This document shows, one piece after another, positions 48,771-60,754 of a stretch of DNA of 64,000 bases (its first letter is position 1; every line of letters starts with the position of its first letter). Source of the stretch: Erodium maritimum (lineage: Eukaryota > Streptophyta > Magnoliopsida > Geraniales > Geraniaceae); assembly GCA_963921825.1 (NCBI GenBank), contig OY997592.1, forward strand, positions 32,978,252 through 33,042,251. Reading direction: 5' to 3'. The notes beneath the pieces were generated by a model. The model was not told the DNA's origin and did not search any database. It was given only the letters and a program-made list of their open reading frames with translations. A program made the position numbers and the translations under genes.

Positions 48771-51700
48771 AAAGGAATTTCGTCCGCGAAATTTAAAACA
48801 AACGTACCTCCGGAGTCGAACAGATCGGGGTATTTCGCGCGAACCTCGTCCTCGCCTTCCCAAGTCAACTCAGCCCCGTGGTGCCTCCACTGCACCCGTA
48901 CTAGGTGGATAACCTTTCCACGCAGGACCTGCTCCTGTAGATCCATTTCCCAAACCGGTTTCTCTTTATGCGAGACATCACCCGTTACCTCGACATCCGC
49001 CCATTCAATGACGTGCGAGGGGTCCGCATATACTTCCGCAATTGGGAAACGTGGAGATTCCCAAGCTGCGGTGGCAGTGCAAGTCAGTATGCAACTAGTC
49101 CCACTCTATTCAAGACCTCGAAAGGCTCGATACACCGCGGGGCTAACCTGCCTCCGCCGCGGTTGAAACGCACCAGTCCACCTTTCGGACTCACCTCCAG
49201 GGATACATGGTCACCGACTGTTGACCCGAGAGGTCGGCGCCGTCTGTCAGCATAGCTCCTGCTGACTCTGCGTGGTCCTCAACCGCTCATGCTTTGGCAC
49301 GACCAACTCAGCTGTCTCTCGGACCAGTTCTCAACCCAGTAAACTCTTATTCCTCACTTCTGCCCAGCACACGGGCGATCGACACGGCCTACCATACAAC
49401 GCTCCGAACGGTGCCATCATGATACTGGCCTGAAAGCTGTTGTTGTAGGCGAACTCGGCTAACCGCTCACGAAATCCATCGTGACGTGCCCCCATTTCCA
49501 CTGTGCAACCCGCAGTGGTTGCAATAATCCAGCGGGACGCTGTGGTTCGGCTCTCACCTACTGACGAGTGAGGCACCGTGATACTAAATCCGCAACCGCT
49601 CTCCGCATCCCGCTCCACTAGATATGCCGCCTGATATCGCGCTCCTCTTAGTGCTACCCACGTGCACTGTCAGATGCGAATAGTGCGACTCTCGCAGCTC
49701 GTCGCCTCCACCGTTACACGGTATGAACAAATCTCCACGATACCGTAACTCCCAATTAGCACGACGATCCCAGCCCTCGCCGTCAACACCGCCGACAACT
49801 CTCTCCCGGATATCTTTCATCTCGACATCCACCGACTGTGCCTCTATCCCCCGGCCAAGAAGTGAGGGCTGGGCCACCAATGAGCACATGGTCATGCCAC
49901 CGGTAACCTCCTCTAGTTCAAGCCCGAACGTGCCCAGTTCCCCCATCATGTCCCATTCACGGAATGATATGTTAGCAAGGCCTAGAACCGACTTTCTACT
50001 CAGGGTGTCGGCGACCACATTCGCCTTACCCGGATGGTAGAGTAGCTCAAAGTCGTACTCCTCAAGTAGCTCCATCCATCGCCGCTGACGCATGTTCAGG
50101 TCTCGTTGGGAAAGGATGTACTTAAGGCTCTTGTGACCCGAGAACACCTGAAATCTCTCGCCATACAGATAATACCTCCAGCCCTTCAGCGCGAACACTG
50201 CTGCTGCTAGTTCCGGGTCATGGGTTGGATAGTTGCGCTCGTGCGTCTTCCACCGCCTGGAGCCATAAGCAACAACTCTACCCAACTGCATCAGTACACA
50301 ACCCAGTCCTTCCCCGGACGCGTCACAATAGACCTCATACCCGACCTTGCGCTCTGGCACTATCAACACTGGAGCGGTAGTCAGACGAGCCTTCAGCTCC
50401 GTGAACGCACGTTCACAATCCTCTGTCCACACATTCACAATCCTCTGTCCACACAAAAGAGTCATAGGCGCGGCTAGACGCGCAAAGTCCTTGACTAATC
50501 GTCGATAATATCCTGCCAGCCCCAAGAAGCTGCGGATCTCGAAGACGCTCGTGGGCCGCGCCCACTTCAAAACCGCGTCGATCTTCGCCGGATCGACCAA
50601 AATACCGTCACGGGAAATAACGTGAACGAGGAATCCCACCTCAGCGAGCCAAAACTCGCACTTCTCCAGGTTGGCGTATAGCTGATGTGTGCGCAACAAG
50701 GTCAGGACACCCCCCGATGTTCCTCATGCGCCGCCTCGTTCTGCGAGTAGATCACGATGTTCTCTACAAACACCACCACAAACTGATCTAAGAACGGCCG
50801 TAATATACTGTTCATCAGATCCATGAACGCTGCAGGTGCGTTCGTCAGTCCAAACGGCATCACCAAGAACTCGTAATGCCCATAGCGCGTCCGGAATGCA
50901 GTCTTTGCGACGTCCCCCTCTCGGACTCGCAACTGGTAATATCCGGATCGCAGATCGATCTTCGAGAAGTAGGTCGACCCTCTCAACTGGTCGAACAAGT
51001 CATCAATCCTCGGCATCGGGTATCGGTTCTTCACCGTAAACCCGGTGCAGCTTCCGGTAGTCTATACACATCCGAAGCTCTCCACTCTTCTTCTTCACGA
51101 AGAGTGCTGGTGCTCCCCACGACGATGTGCTCGACCGGATAAACCCCTTCTCCCGAAGCTCCTCGAGCTGACGCTTCAGCTCGGTCCACTCGGCTGGCGC
51201 GAACCTGTAAGGCGCCATCGATATCGCTGCCGTTCCCGGCACTAGGTCAATCCTGAACTCCACCTCCCGAACTGGTGGCAACCCGCTCAATTCCTCTGGA
51301 AGGACCTCGGGGAACTCGCACACCACTCGCGGTAACTCTCGGCTCTACACGACTGATACTTCCTCCACTGCGGACAACGCCGACACGAGGACCCCGCTCT
51401 TACTACCCACCACACACGACACCTTCGTGTTGCCTGCTGACATTGTCACTCGTCGCCTGTAGCAGTCGATATTGGCTCGACACTTTGCCGGCCAATCCTT
51501 TCTCAGGATTACGTCAAAGGCTATCATTTCGCAAGTATCCTTCCCACAGATACACGCACAAGCTCAGTCGCTGCCGAACCTCGCGGTCTCTCTAAGACCT
51601 CGCTCCTCTACCGTCTTCGTGCCTACCAACTCCGAACATACCCGAAACCTCGGGGTGAGGACTCGATCCAGCATCAGGGCTCTTGAGCCCTCTCTCGATC

Positions 51701-51984
51701 CTCCTGTATCGGTTCGCTTCTCTAACTTCGCAGGCACGACAGACCCTAGTCAACACCACATCACCCCCAACCAGCGTATCCAGACGCAGGGGTGGACTCA
51801 ACGGCTCTAAACTCAGCCCCAACGCCTCAGCACCACTCGACGAAGCGAACGAGTGTGACACCCCGATATCCAATAAAACTGACGCCCAAATTAGAGACCG
51901 AACAACCCCTTCATTTGTCACTTCGGTAAAGTCTAGCACAACCCTCACACGGTGCTCTATGCATTTACTTATAACCTTCCGCAA
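48758..51984 (-). pseudogene. Gypsy pol: PR-RT-RNaseH-IN-chromodomain, decayed
   Basis: On the minus strand: protease (51984-51345; active site DIG where DSG is expected, VILRKDWPAKCRANI downstream), RT (51326-50702; the YxDD box reads FVEN), RNase H (50699-49584; CDASGEG and ADTLSR kept, but VFSGHKSL replaces the Asp of the usual TDHKSL), an integrase with only its zinc-site start and the C-terminal end EFAYNNSF...[13 protein letters not shown] (49618-49331), and a chromodomain-like piece ending WRHHGAELTWEGEDEVRAKYPDLF (48946-48790). The integrase core is deleted. Lost catalytic residues plus frameshifts show it cannot move by itself. Confidence 0.85.
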
Positions 51985-52079
51985 CCCAACCAGTATTCGC
52001 TACTCGTCTCCAATCTAACCAGGGCAAACCACCACCTCAAAACCTGATACCAAAATGCCACACTGCTCAAGCTATTAAT

Positions 52080-52510
52080 ACCTCAATACTCTCTCACGTA
52101 AGGGAAACCTCGAAACGGGGATTATGTTCTCAATTCGGCAAATCACTATTGCTCACAACCTCAATACCCCAATTACCCGATCACGTAGGGAAACCTCAAA
52201 CGGGGATCACATTCTCAATTTCAGCGGATCACTGTTGCTCACAACCTCAATACCCCAATTACCCGATCACGTAGGGAAACCTCAACGGGGATCCTATTCT
52301 CAATTCCGCAAGCCACTATTGCTCACAACCTCGATACCCTAGTTACTTGATCATGTAGGGAACCTCAAATAACCCACTCACGTGAAGGAAACCTCAAACC
52401 ACCCGTTCACGCAAGGGAAACCTCGAATAACCCACTCACGTGAAGGAAACCTCAAACCACCCGTTCACGCGAGGGAAACCTCGAACACCCATTCACACAG
52501 GGGAAACCTA
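52080..52510. repeat. Tandem repeats in former gag region
   Basis: About three and a half ~80-bp units containing ACCCGATCACGTAGGGAAACCTCAA and TTGCTCACAACCTCAATACC, then about five ~29-bp units containing CACTCACGTGAAGGAAACCTC / CCGTTCACGC. The shorter unit appears derived from part of the longer. A further ~30-bp repeat (GGCCAACAAATTTAAAAACA-like) lies at about 53010-53115. Confidence 0.85.
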
Positions 52511-53459
52511 GTTCGTATGGCGCCGCAGCGCATCAACCCTAACCGCTCTCCGTATGGTGAGACTCTCATACCGAGGCGCTGTATCACTACCATAGGTTAT
52601 TGATGAGTCTCGAACCCAAGACCTCACCTTTTAACACCGAACTTACGACCTCTACAACCAACACAACTGTGAACACCGCCACGCAAAACCAACACTCAAA
52701 CTGCACAATCAAGACGGTGGAACAAGACCGGAATCACGGATCCGTGACAGACCCCATCACGGTTGGGGTCACGGAGCCGTGACGAAGGCCCAAAACTCTC
52801 CAAAACGCGCTGCTCCGTCACGGATCCGTGACAGGATCGTGACGCTCGCGCAGGCCTATTTCCCAAAATTGTTTCAGACTCAATTTTTACCCCTTTTTAA
52901 CCCCAAAAACAGTTTTAAGCGTCACACACGCTCGATCACCAACTTAACAACTCACGCACAACGACTCACAGAAAAATTCAAGTCACCCAACCTCAAATAC
53001 AAGCCGACAAGGCCAACCAAATTCAAAACACGCCCACCAGGCCAACCAATTCCAAAACACGCCCACCGGGCCAACAAATTTAAAAACACACCCACATGGC
53101 CAACAAATTTAAAAACTTTCTCCTTTTCATTATAAAACCTCATTTCTTGACATCAGGTAGTTACAACCCGGTCCAGGCGTGCCCGAACTACATTGTACCC
53201 ACTTGATATCAGCACCGTCATGCTCGACTACAGGGGCGCCCCTGAGTCGAGTCGCGACAGCTTTAAAACGTTTAACGCAGCAACACACAAACAGTATGCC
53301 AGTAATGACCGTACTGCACATACACACAACAACAACCAAGACTCAAGACACTACGGGTCTACACACGGTTTCCGACTTGCGTACCCAACGCACGACGAGA
53401 CTTTTACTGACTCGACTCTCCCACCTAATTGACGTACAGTCCGAGGTGTGAAACCTCGA

Positions 53460-53471
53460 GCTCTGATACCA
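53460..53471 (-). other. Gypsy primer binding site (tRNA-iMet)
   Basis: TGGTATCAGAGC on the minus strand, 3 bases beyond the 5' LTR, complementary to the 3' end of initiator tRNA-Met. Confidence 0.85.
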
Positions 53472-53474
53472 AGC

Positions 53475-56389
53475 TGTCACGCCCCAAATTCAGTAGAACC
53501 GAACCCTGAACGCGAACGTGTAAGACAATAAAACATTTTCAAACCTTTTAAATAAATCGCTTTAAAACCACCATTTAGTTAATCAAAATAATAATTTACA
53601 ACTCAAAAGTACATCCCAACAAGCGGACAAAATACAAGGCGTACGTCGTTAGACTCAAAAGGAAACCCGGACTCCCGCTCCTAGCTCTTCAAGCTTCGAG
53701 AGCTCACCTAGTCCGTCCCGCGACCAGTACCTGTAGGAAAAGCAGCTAGGGGTGAGCGTTCGCTCACCACCACGGATAACAGACTGACCACGGCATACTA
53801 GCAGACAATGCCGGTAACACCAACAACAACTCAACACCGGTGACCACTATCCCCCAACTCAAGTAACCAGACTGACACACAAACTGTTACTTTCCTCAAC
53901 CGACCCAACACTCGGACACGTAATGTAGACCCGACACAACGATTACGACTTCCTCCAAGGACACGAAAGATAACCACGCAACACCCAAGATCACAAAGGA
54001 TCGCACACCAAACAAGATCGCAAAGGATCGCACTCCAGCTGCTCATTAACCCCCAGCCCTTTTCCCAACACGACGGTTGGATCAGGCGGCCGACCTGTCC
54101 CACTTTTCCCAACATGACGGTTGGATCAGGTTGTCGACCTGTCGCACTTTTCCTGAAACCCAATCGGATCAGGCTGTCGACCTGTCGCACTTTTCCCAAG
54201 ACGACGGTTGGATCAGGCGATCGACTTGTCGCACTTTTCCCGACACAAAGTCGGATCAGGCTGTCGACCTGTCACTCACCAACCCCAGGTAACCACAATC
54301 ACAATCACAAGCAAAGTTCAACAACAGCAACAACACCGGTTTAACACTCCACAGGCACTCATGGCCACCCAAGACACCAACGGTAAAACACAGGTTCAAC
54401 AACCCCACGGGCACTCATGGCCACCCAAGACACCAACGGTAAAACACGGGTTCAACAACCCCACGGGCACTCATGGCCACCCAAGACACACCAACAGTAA
54501 AGACACGGGTTCAACAACCCCACGGGCACTCATGACCACCCAAGACACAAATAGTAAAGACACGGGCTCAACGACCCCACGGGCACTCATGGCCACCCAA
54601 GACACAAACTAAACAATCAACCTCCGGGCATAACCAAATGCCTCCAGTAATTCTAATATCGATAAGTTCACTGCTCCTGCGACACTACTAAGTGTCACAT
54701 GCATTTCTATTGTTCGATACGTTCCCGTATCATACGACACCACCCGATGTCGCCTGCCTTTCTATTATTCGATAAACTTACTTAACCCACGACACACAAG
54801 TGTCACATGTATTTCTACTGTTAACTTTCCTTAGTCAGGGCCGAGATCCAGCTACTTTTCCCTACCTCGTATGCTTTCCCCAAAAGCTCACATTCAAGCT
54901 CCGGCATGATCACGATCACTCGCCTAGCTTTCCCTTTCCTCTGTCGGCGGCACGATCTAATAAGAACACAATTTAAAACACTTTTAAGCTTGCAGGCATA
55001 AACTGAGTTTTAATAAACTTGACGCCCAAATGTAACCCCGACAATGTCGATCACTCCCAAACTTCTCAATTACTCGACATTGTCGATAATGGACCCGGAA
55101 AGGCCCGTTTCGCCCGATCCGGCGAATCTTCCCGGGATTGGAAAACGTCCTTTCGGGGCTCCGAAAATTCCCGTTTTCGTTTCTACGGTCTTAGAATAAT
55201 TCAAGGGTTCCAACACAATCGACAGAATCAATTTCCGACTTCCGAGCAATTTAATTCGCGTTTAAAGTTTCTAAACCCGTCAATTACAACTTTTACAATT
55301 TAATTCCGAAATTTGTTTGGGGTGTGGATTAACGACTTGGGGATCGTCCTAAACCACCCGAACACGAAAACCCGATACCCGGGCATGTGGGCCCCACCCG
55401 GACATCCTTTGCCGTGGGTGGCTAGGGCCGTTCACCACCATGGTGGCCGGCCCTAGCTCCGGCCAACCACCCCCCAACTCCGGCAGCCACCATACACGGT
55501 GGTCGGAGTTCCCCCGAGCCTCCGGTCACCGTAAAACGTTCGTTCTTCGCTCTAAAACGTCTCCAACAAACCCCACACCTCAACTTACCCATAGTTTACT
55601 CGTTTTAACCCAAACCCTAAACTTTAAATGTACCAAAACAAAAATCGAAAGGGTACTCAACGTAGGGAATGACGGTGGGAGCTCTATTCTATGATCGTTG
55701 AGACGATCCACCGGTTGGATCGTTGGGAAATAACAAAACCCTAACCTTCTCTTTTCTTTTTCTCTCCTTCTTCTCTATTGTTTCCTCTCTCCACTTTCTC
55801 TCTCCACTTCTTCCTTTTTTTAAGAATGGCCTAACACACCACACACAATTCCCTATCTTTTGTTTTAAAAACCAAATCTATCCCTTAATTACAAAACTAC
55901 AATCCAAGTCTTCCTTTGTTTTGTTCAAAGTTACCTAACACCACCACATTGGTGACATGTGGCAAGTGGGTCCCACCCCTTTTTGGAAAATATCTTCTAG
56001 ATATTTTTCAATCAGATTCGCGTAATTCGGCTGTTTCAGGCCCCGAACGGGCACTTTTTCCAAGAAATTACGAAACTTCACGGGCTACAAGGAAACGGCT
56101 CAACTAATACCACTGTGACGACGGATAAGCTTTTTGGATCCAAAACGGACCTCGAACGGACCAAAACGTCGCTCGGTTGACTTTTCCAGCAAAAAGTCAA
56201 CATTTCCCAATTTGGTCACAAAGTTGCCCTGAGTCCCCCGGAACTCACTTTGGTCGATATCGGGGTCAACTTAAGTCCGGTATGACCCTCGGGGTCAAAT
56301 TTAGGTTCATTTAAGTGTCTTGTCCAAAAAAATTAAATTTTCCTGTTTTTCGCCGATTTGACTAGCGTTGACCGGGAGTGGTTCTTACA
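53475..56389 (-). repeat. Gypsy 5' LTR (2915 bp)
   Basis: Begins TGTCACGCCCCAAATTCAG and ends GTGGTTCTTACA. Contains the ~45-bp minisatellite at 54060-54280 and five copies of the ~58-bp minisatellite at 54353-54605, plus the 54.6-55.26 kb segment missing from the 3' LTR. A CT-rich tract with TATA-poor DNA (55740-55820) may hold the start site. Confidence 0.9.
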
Positions 56390-56725
56390 TCTCCAACCCT
56401 ACCTTGGTACCCAACGTTTCGAAGGTGGTAGTTTATTTGGAGGAGTCGTGTTTTCGCTCGAATGGTCAGCTTTTGGGTAGTCCGAATAATCAAAATAATC
56501 GAACCATTTTTTTATTTCTAATTCAAATTCTCTTATTATTTCGATTATAATCTAATCCTGCCCACCCCTAGATATATTTTTAATTTGTGAATGAACCATG
56601 CAAGTACATTATGCATTTGAAATATGTTTTATGCTGTCAAGATGCACGCCTCGGTCCAACGGCGCATCCATGAATTGATTTTAATATTTTCCATAGATAA
56701 TTAATAAATAAAGAAACAAATAGAC

Positions 56726-57715
56726 CTAATGTCATTATTTTGTCAGTGTCTACTAATTAAACCAAACGAAATCCTAAGGGGTTGCGCTCTCTGCGCAGCC
56801 TCTTCCCCTCCCACCCCTTCTCCTTCCTTGATCCTTGATTCACCATGGATTCTCTTAAAGGCGCTCCACACACCCATTTATGGGTACACTCTATCCATTT
56901 ATGGGTTTTACTTTGTTGTTTTTGTCTTTTTTTGCAGCCGGTCTTCCCTCACAGGTCGCCGTCCAACGTTCAAGCCGTGCCACGGTCTCTCCCTCGTCTC
57001 GCGCTACCGTTCCAGCATCGCCAGACCGGCCCCGCCTGCGAGCCAGTAACCACCGTGCCCCCCTGTCGTTCTATGGAAGACGGGCTCCATGCGACGCCCT
57101 CCACCTGCAGCGGCCTACCGTCCTGGGGTCACCCCTCGCCGGCGGGGGCCTGCTGCTCCCTAGATGGATCTGGGATTCGGGAGGAAGGACGATAGATCGG
57201 GGTTTGACTCCACGGCACCCGAAGTCGGGACCCTCGATCTCGGACAAACTGTGGCGGATCGACTCATTGCTCTCGCCTCCCGCACTACTTCGAAAGATCC
57301 GGGCGACTCAAGACGAAGATTGGCCGACATCAGATCGCTCCAATGGCACGGGGCCTAGAAGATCTGGTTTTGCCGACTCGGTAGTTTGTTCTTTCGATCG
57401 TGTGCTACTTTTCTATTCTGTTTTAGGTCGAATAATTTGTCGTTTAGACATTTTGTTATTTAGGATCTTTCATTTCAAGTCTCGTTGTTTTGAGACGATA
57501 GTTGTTTTAGGTCGAATAATTGGGACGGTTGTAAGGAGTTGGCTTAGTTCTGTGCCCACGATACAAAGTGGTCTACTTTTATGGGTCCATGAGCGCCGGG
57601 CTTGCTACGATCGGCCTGGACATACATCTGGAACCTGGGGCGGTTACGCCTCACCCTACTTGATTACCTTTTGGTATTAATGAAAATCTCCCTTTACCCG
57701 TTTCAAAAAAAAAAA
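56726..57715 (+). mobile_element. Poly(A)-tailed retroposed sequence
   Basis: About 0.99 kb flanked by the perfect 12-bp duplication AAACAAATAGAC (56714-56725 and 57716-57727) and ending TTTGGTATTAATGAAAATCTC...TTTC plus an A run. This is L1-mediated insertion. An open frame (56880-57680) starts with a hydrophobic stretch, but its codon pattern and Arg/Ser/Pro-rich reading look incidental. It could be a 5'-truncated L1 3' region or a processed transcript. Confidence 0.7.
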
Positions 57716-57727
57716 AAACAAATAGAC

Positions 57728-58584
57728 GATACCAAAATATATGAATATTACATAATGAAATGTACAAATATTTTATATGAAAATTTAAATGTAAATATCA
57801 AATTCTAATCAAAATGTAATTGAATTCTTCTCTTATTCTTACCTTGAAAACACTCAATAATGTCTACATTATTGATTGTGCCAACCACTTATTTCTCTAC
57901 AAAAATTACTACACAATCCTTAAATCATGTATTGGACATTTTGTTTCTCTACTCGCTACTCACATAACTCGTACCAGAAAACACTCGTTCAACATGATTG
58001 AAATATAATAAAAGTACTGATTTTATAAACGATAATTTTATTACTATTTTATTTTTAATATCATAAATATTGTATTGTATATGTATACTACCAAATTATC
58101 GTTTAATCATTCTATCTTACATTTGACTTCTTAAATGAAAATTACAATGAGTCTTGAATCGTGTTGCTAGAAATGATATAAAAGTTTGAAACTCAAATCA
58201 TGGGTTTTGAAGTGAAAAGAGGCTAACCACTTAGCAGATTTTCAAATAGCCATTACCTTTTCATATAAACTATAATATAGACCATTAAGATATCAAATCG
58301 AAGGCAACTAAACGCTCTACAACTCTATAAAACTTTCTTGGTACATAGTGTTATGTGAAACACCATATACCCATGAATCTGCCTCTGTCTCGTACACATA
58401 ATTCTAGTCATATTTTTTGTGTTAAAACCGTAGGGCATCAAGTTAATGTCGCCATTGTCAGGGAGCAATTGAGTCAACCCTTTCTATAAAAGTTCTGTTA
58501 CGACTATTTCACTTTTTATCTTTCTTTTAAATTTTTTGTTTTACATTTCGTTCTCATCTTTTGGCCTGTTACTAAGGTTATTTT
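57728..58584. other. AT-rich intergenic, nothing recognised
   Basis: No coding pattern, repeat end or known motif seen on either strand. Confidence 0.5.
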
Positions 58585-59064
58585 ATGCTTACAAGATATA
58601 AATCTACTCCAAGTGATTTGCTTAGTGATACAGATTTACGAGAAGCATGACAATTGAAGATAAGAGCTTTAAAGAAGAAACTCAGTGAGGGAAGTGTCAA
58701 CTCGGATACAATGGAAAATGTGGGAGCTGAAGCCACTGGGCAGAATACAAGAAGGGGACAACCGAATAACAAGGTGGTTCAAGTATACCCACCAGAGGGT
58801 CCTGTAACTGTCGCGAGGCCACAAAGATATCTCTGTTATTATGGTACACATCAGACCGATAACATACATCAGAGCATTCGAGCACTAACAATGGCAGCTC
58901 ACAACTTTGAATTTTAAACCTTTACAATGAATTTATTTCAACAAAACTAGTTTAGCGGGAATCCAACTATGGATCCCGACACGGCTGCGCATCTAACTAA
59001 ATTTCTCTCTATTTGTTCTACTTTCAGGTACAATGGAGTGACAGATGATGTAGTTAGACTAATA
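58585..59064 (+). pseudogene. Ty3/gypsy gag fragment
   Basis: Reading one frame through three stops gives ...ALTMAAHNFEF, then FTMNLFQQN, FSGNPTMDPDTAAHLTKF and LSICSTFRYNGVTDDVVRL, the core of plant gypsy (Athila/Tat-type) gag proteins. The frame ends at 59064, exactly where a copia LTR starts, so the copia element inserted into it. The downstream remainder is presumably beyond the window. Confidence 0.65.
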
Positions 59065-60741
59065 TGTTAGTCTTAGTGCCCGTAGTTCAATCATAAATGT
59101 CCAAATGTATATATCATCATTAACAATAAGATTAAAGCGGCTTTATATTACTTATGTGTTGGAGTAATATATCGATGTGATTTCTGATCTATGCCCACCA
59201 TGCGAATAGAACCATAGATCGAGATGGATCACACTCGATGGGTCCCTAGTCAATAAAGCTTCACTAGAAGCGACTAGTATGAAAGATGGCTCTTCATGGC
59301 TTACGTTCTGTTAGTCATTGGAATGAGATTCCGGAGTCTGATCATAGATATCATGTGGGACATGATATTGGACGAACCGCCCTGAATATGTGTCATAGAT
59401 TGAGTCATGAACATATTCAGTGTCGTAGCTTGTCATGTATCCTTAGACCAAGGAGTCTTTGTGATCACTATGCAGTCAACAACTAAGTTTGACCTGAGCC
59501 GAACGTTGTCCGTAACAGGGCTTCCATAACGGCCAGGATTGGCTTGGGGACGGGTTGCATGAGTGACTCGAAAGACGGCTAAGGGATTTATCCCTCATAT
59601 TGAGGTATGGGAAAGATATCGGTTCTCGGCCGCTTGATCGAGAGTGACTGAAAGAATAGCATGGTCATGCACATGATACTAGGTATCATATATTCAGTCA
59701 TCTCACATATCAAGGAACAGTGATTGAGAATAATAAGGATGACGGCTCTATGCCTTATCTCAATCAGGATATCGGAGATAAAAGGATAATGACAGGGATG
59801 ACGGAAAGGTTAGAATCGATCGGTTCGATTCGCTATGTAGTGCCAGACAATACTAAAGTCTCGTTAGTTGCCACTTATATAGGATCAAGTAAAAATGGGA
59901 TTTTACGTTGATCTATCGACATGCATAAACCTAAGGGTCACACCGTAGGATGAAACTCATTGACACATTTATGGAGAATGGCCAAAAGAGAGTTGTCTCG
60001 GGACATGACCAAAACTGGGTTTTGGGTCATGTGCCCGTAAGTGAATAGGACATTACGGATCAAGACAAGGCTTGGAGTCTTGGAATTGATCGCGTTGGAT
60101 AATGTTGGACATTTCCGGTATGGAAGGCTTGGAGGCGATGAGCACGTCACGGGACCTCGTTGGGAATGGCCATGGGCCATGTTCCAAGAAGCCCATGAAA
60201 TTCCCATGCAACCAAGGCCCATGGAACTAATTAATCAAGTCTTGATTAATTAGTACTAAGTAAGCAAGACAAGGATTAATGTGTTGGTGATTCACCACCT
60301 AACCCATCTTGTCTTGCCATACTTAGCACCATACTTGTCTTACTTCACACCATGCTTCACACCTTACTTGTCCTTGATGGTTGTTGATTGTTTAAGTCAT
60401 CTTTTTCCTACAACAAATCACAAGACAAGAATAGAAACACAACTTCTCTCCCTCTCACACTACAATTTCGAGTTTGGCACATTTCCTCCCTCTTGTTGTG
60501 TTCTTGAGTCATCTAAAGAAGAACTACATGGATTTGATTCCAATTGGATACGTAGGCGTCTTGGAGACTCAAGCCGATCATCGTTTCTTTGGTGTTCTCT
60601 TCCTTTTCTTGAACTAGTTGGTAAGGAAACATCCATATTGTTTATTCTCTTGTGTATCTAATATTTGGTAGTGTTCTATGACATGGTCTCGAGTTATTTC
60701 CGCTGCAAGTATGTGTTCATACCCTCCATCGAGACCCAACA
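59065..60741 (+). repeat. Copia copy B 5' LTR (1677 bp)
   Basis: From TGTTAGTCTTAGTGCCCG to GAGACCCAACA; the ends are the short inverted TGTTRG / CCAACA. Contains an AT-rich palindrome AACTAATTAATCAAGTCTTGATTAATTAG (60222-60250) likely to fold, followed by CT-rich DNA. Confidence 0.85.
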
Positions 60742-60742
60742 G

Positions 60743-60754
60743 TGGTATCAGAGC
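60743..60754 (+). other. Copia copy B primer binding site
   Basis: TGGTATCAGAGC, one base after the LTR, matching initiator tRNA-Met. Confidence 0.85.

Larger units (their letters stand above)
46579..56389 (-). mobile_element. Ty3/gypsy chromovirus (Tekay-like), dead
   Basis: Complete insertion flanked by TCTCC at 46574-46578 and 56390-56394. Minus orientation: 5' LTR 53475-56389, primer site 53460-53471, decayed pol 48.8-52.0 kb, polypurine tract 48758-48770, 3' LTR 46579-48757. No gag is recognisable; tandem repeats occupy its place. A chromodomain-type C terminus follows the integrase remnant. It split a copia LTR and is therefore younger than that LTR. Confidence 0.9.
43181..56415 (+). 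mobile_element. Ty1/copia-type LTR interrupted twice
   Basis: Starts TGTTAGTCTTAGTGCCCGTT and follows, with scattered differences, the LTR at 59065-60741. It is interrupted by an L1-type insertion at 44378-46165, resumes with GTTTAAGTCAT and ACGTAGGCGTCTTGGAGACT blocks (46.2-46.57 kb), is interrupted again by a gypsy element (46579-56389), and ends ACCCAAC at about 56415. Only LTR sequence of this copy is present, so it is a solo LTR or a truncated end. The last 25 bases are diverged, so the end is approximate. Confidence 0.7.

Noticed and set aside
56880-57680. 266-codon open frame
   Set aside because: It is inside a retroposed, poly(A)-tailed insert, and its reading is Arg/Ser/Pro-rich without recognisable domains; other frames there are also long. 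Kept only as part of the retroposon.
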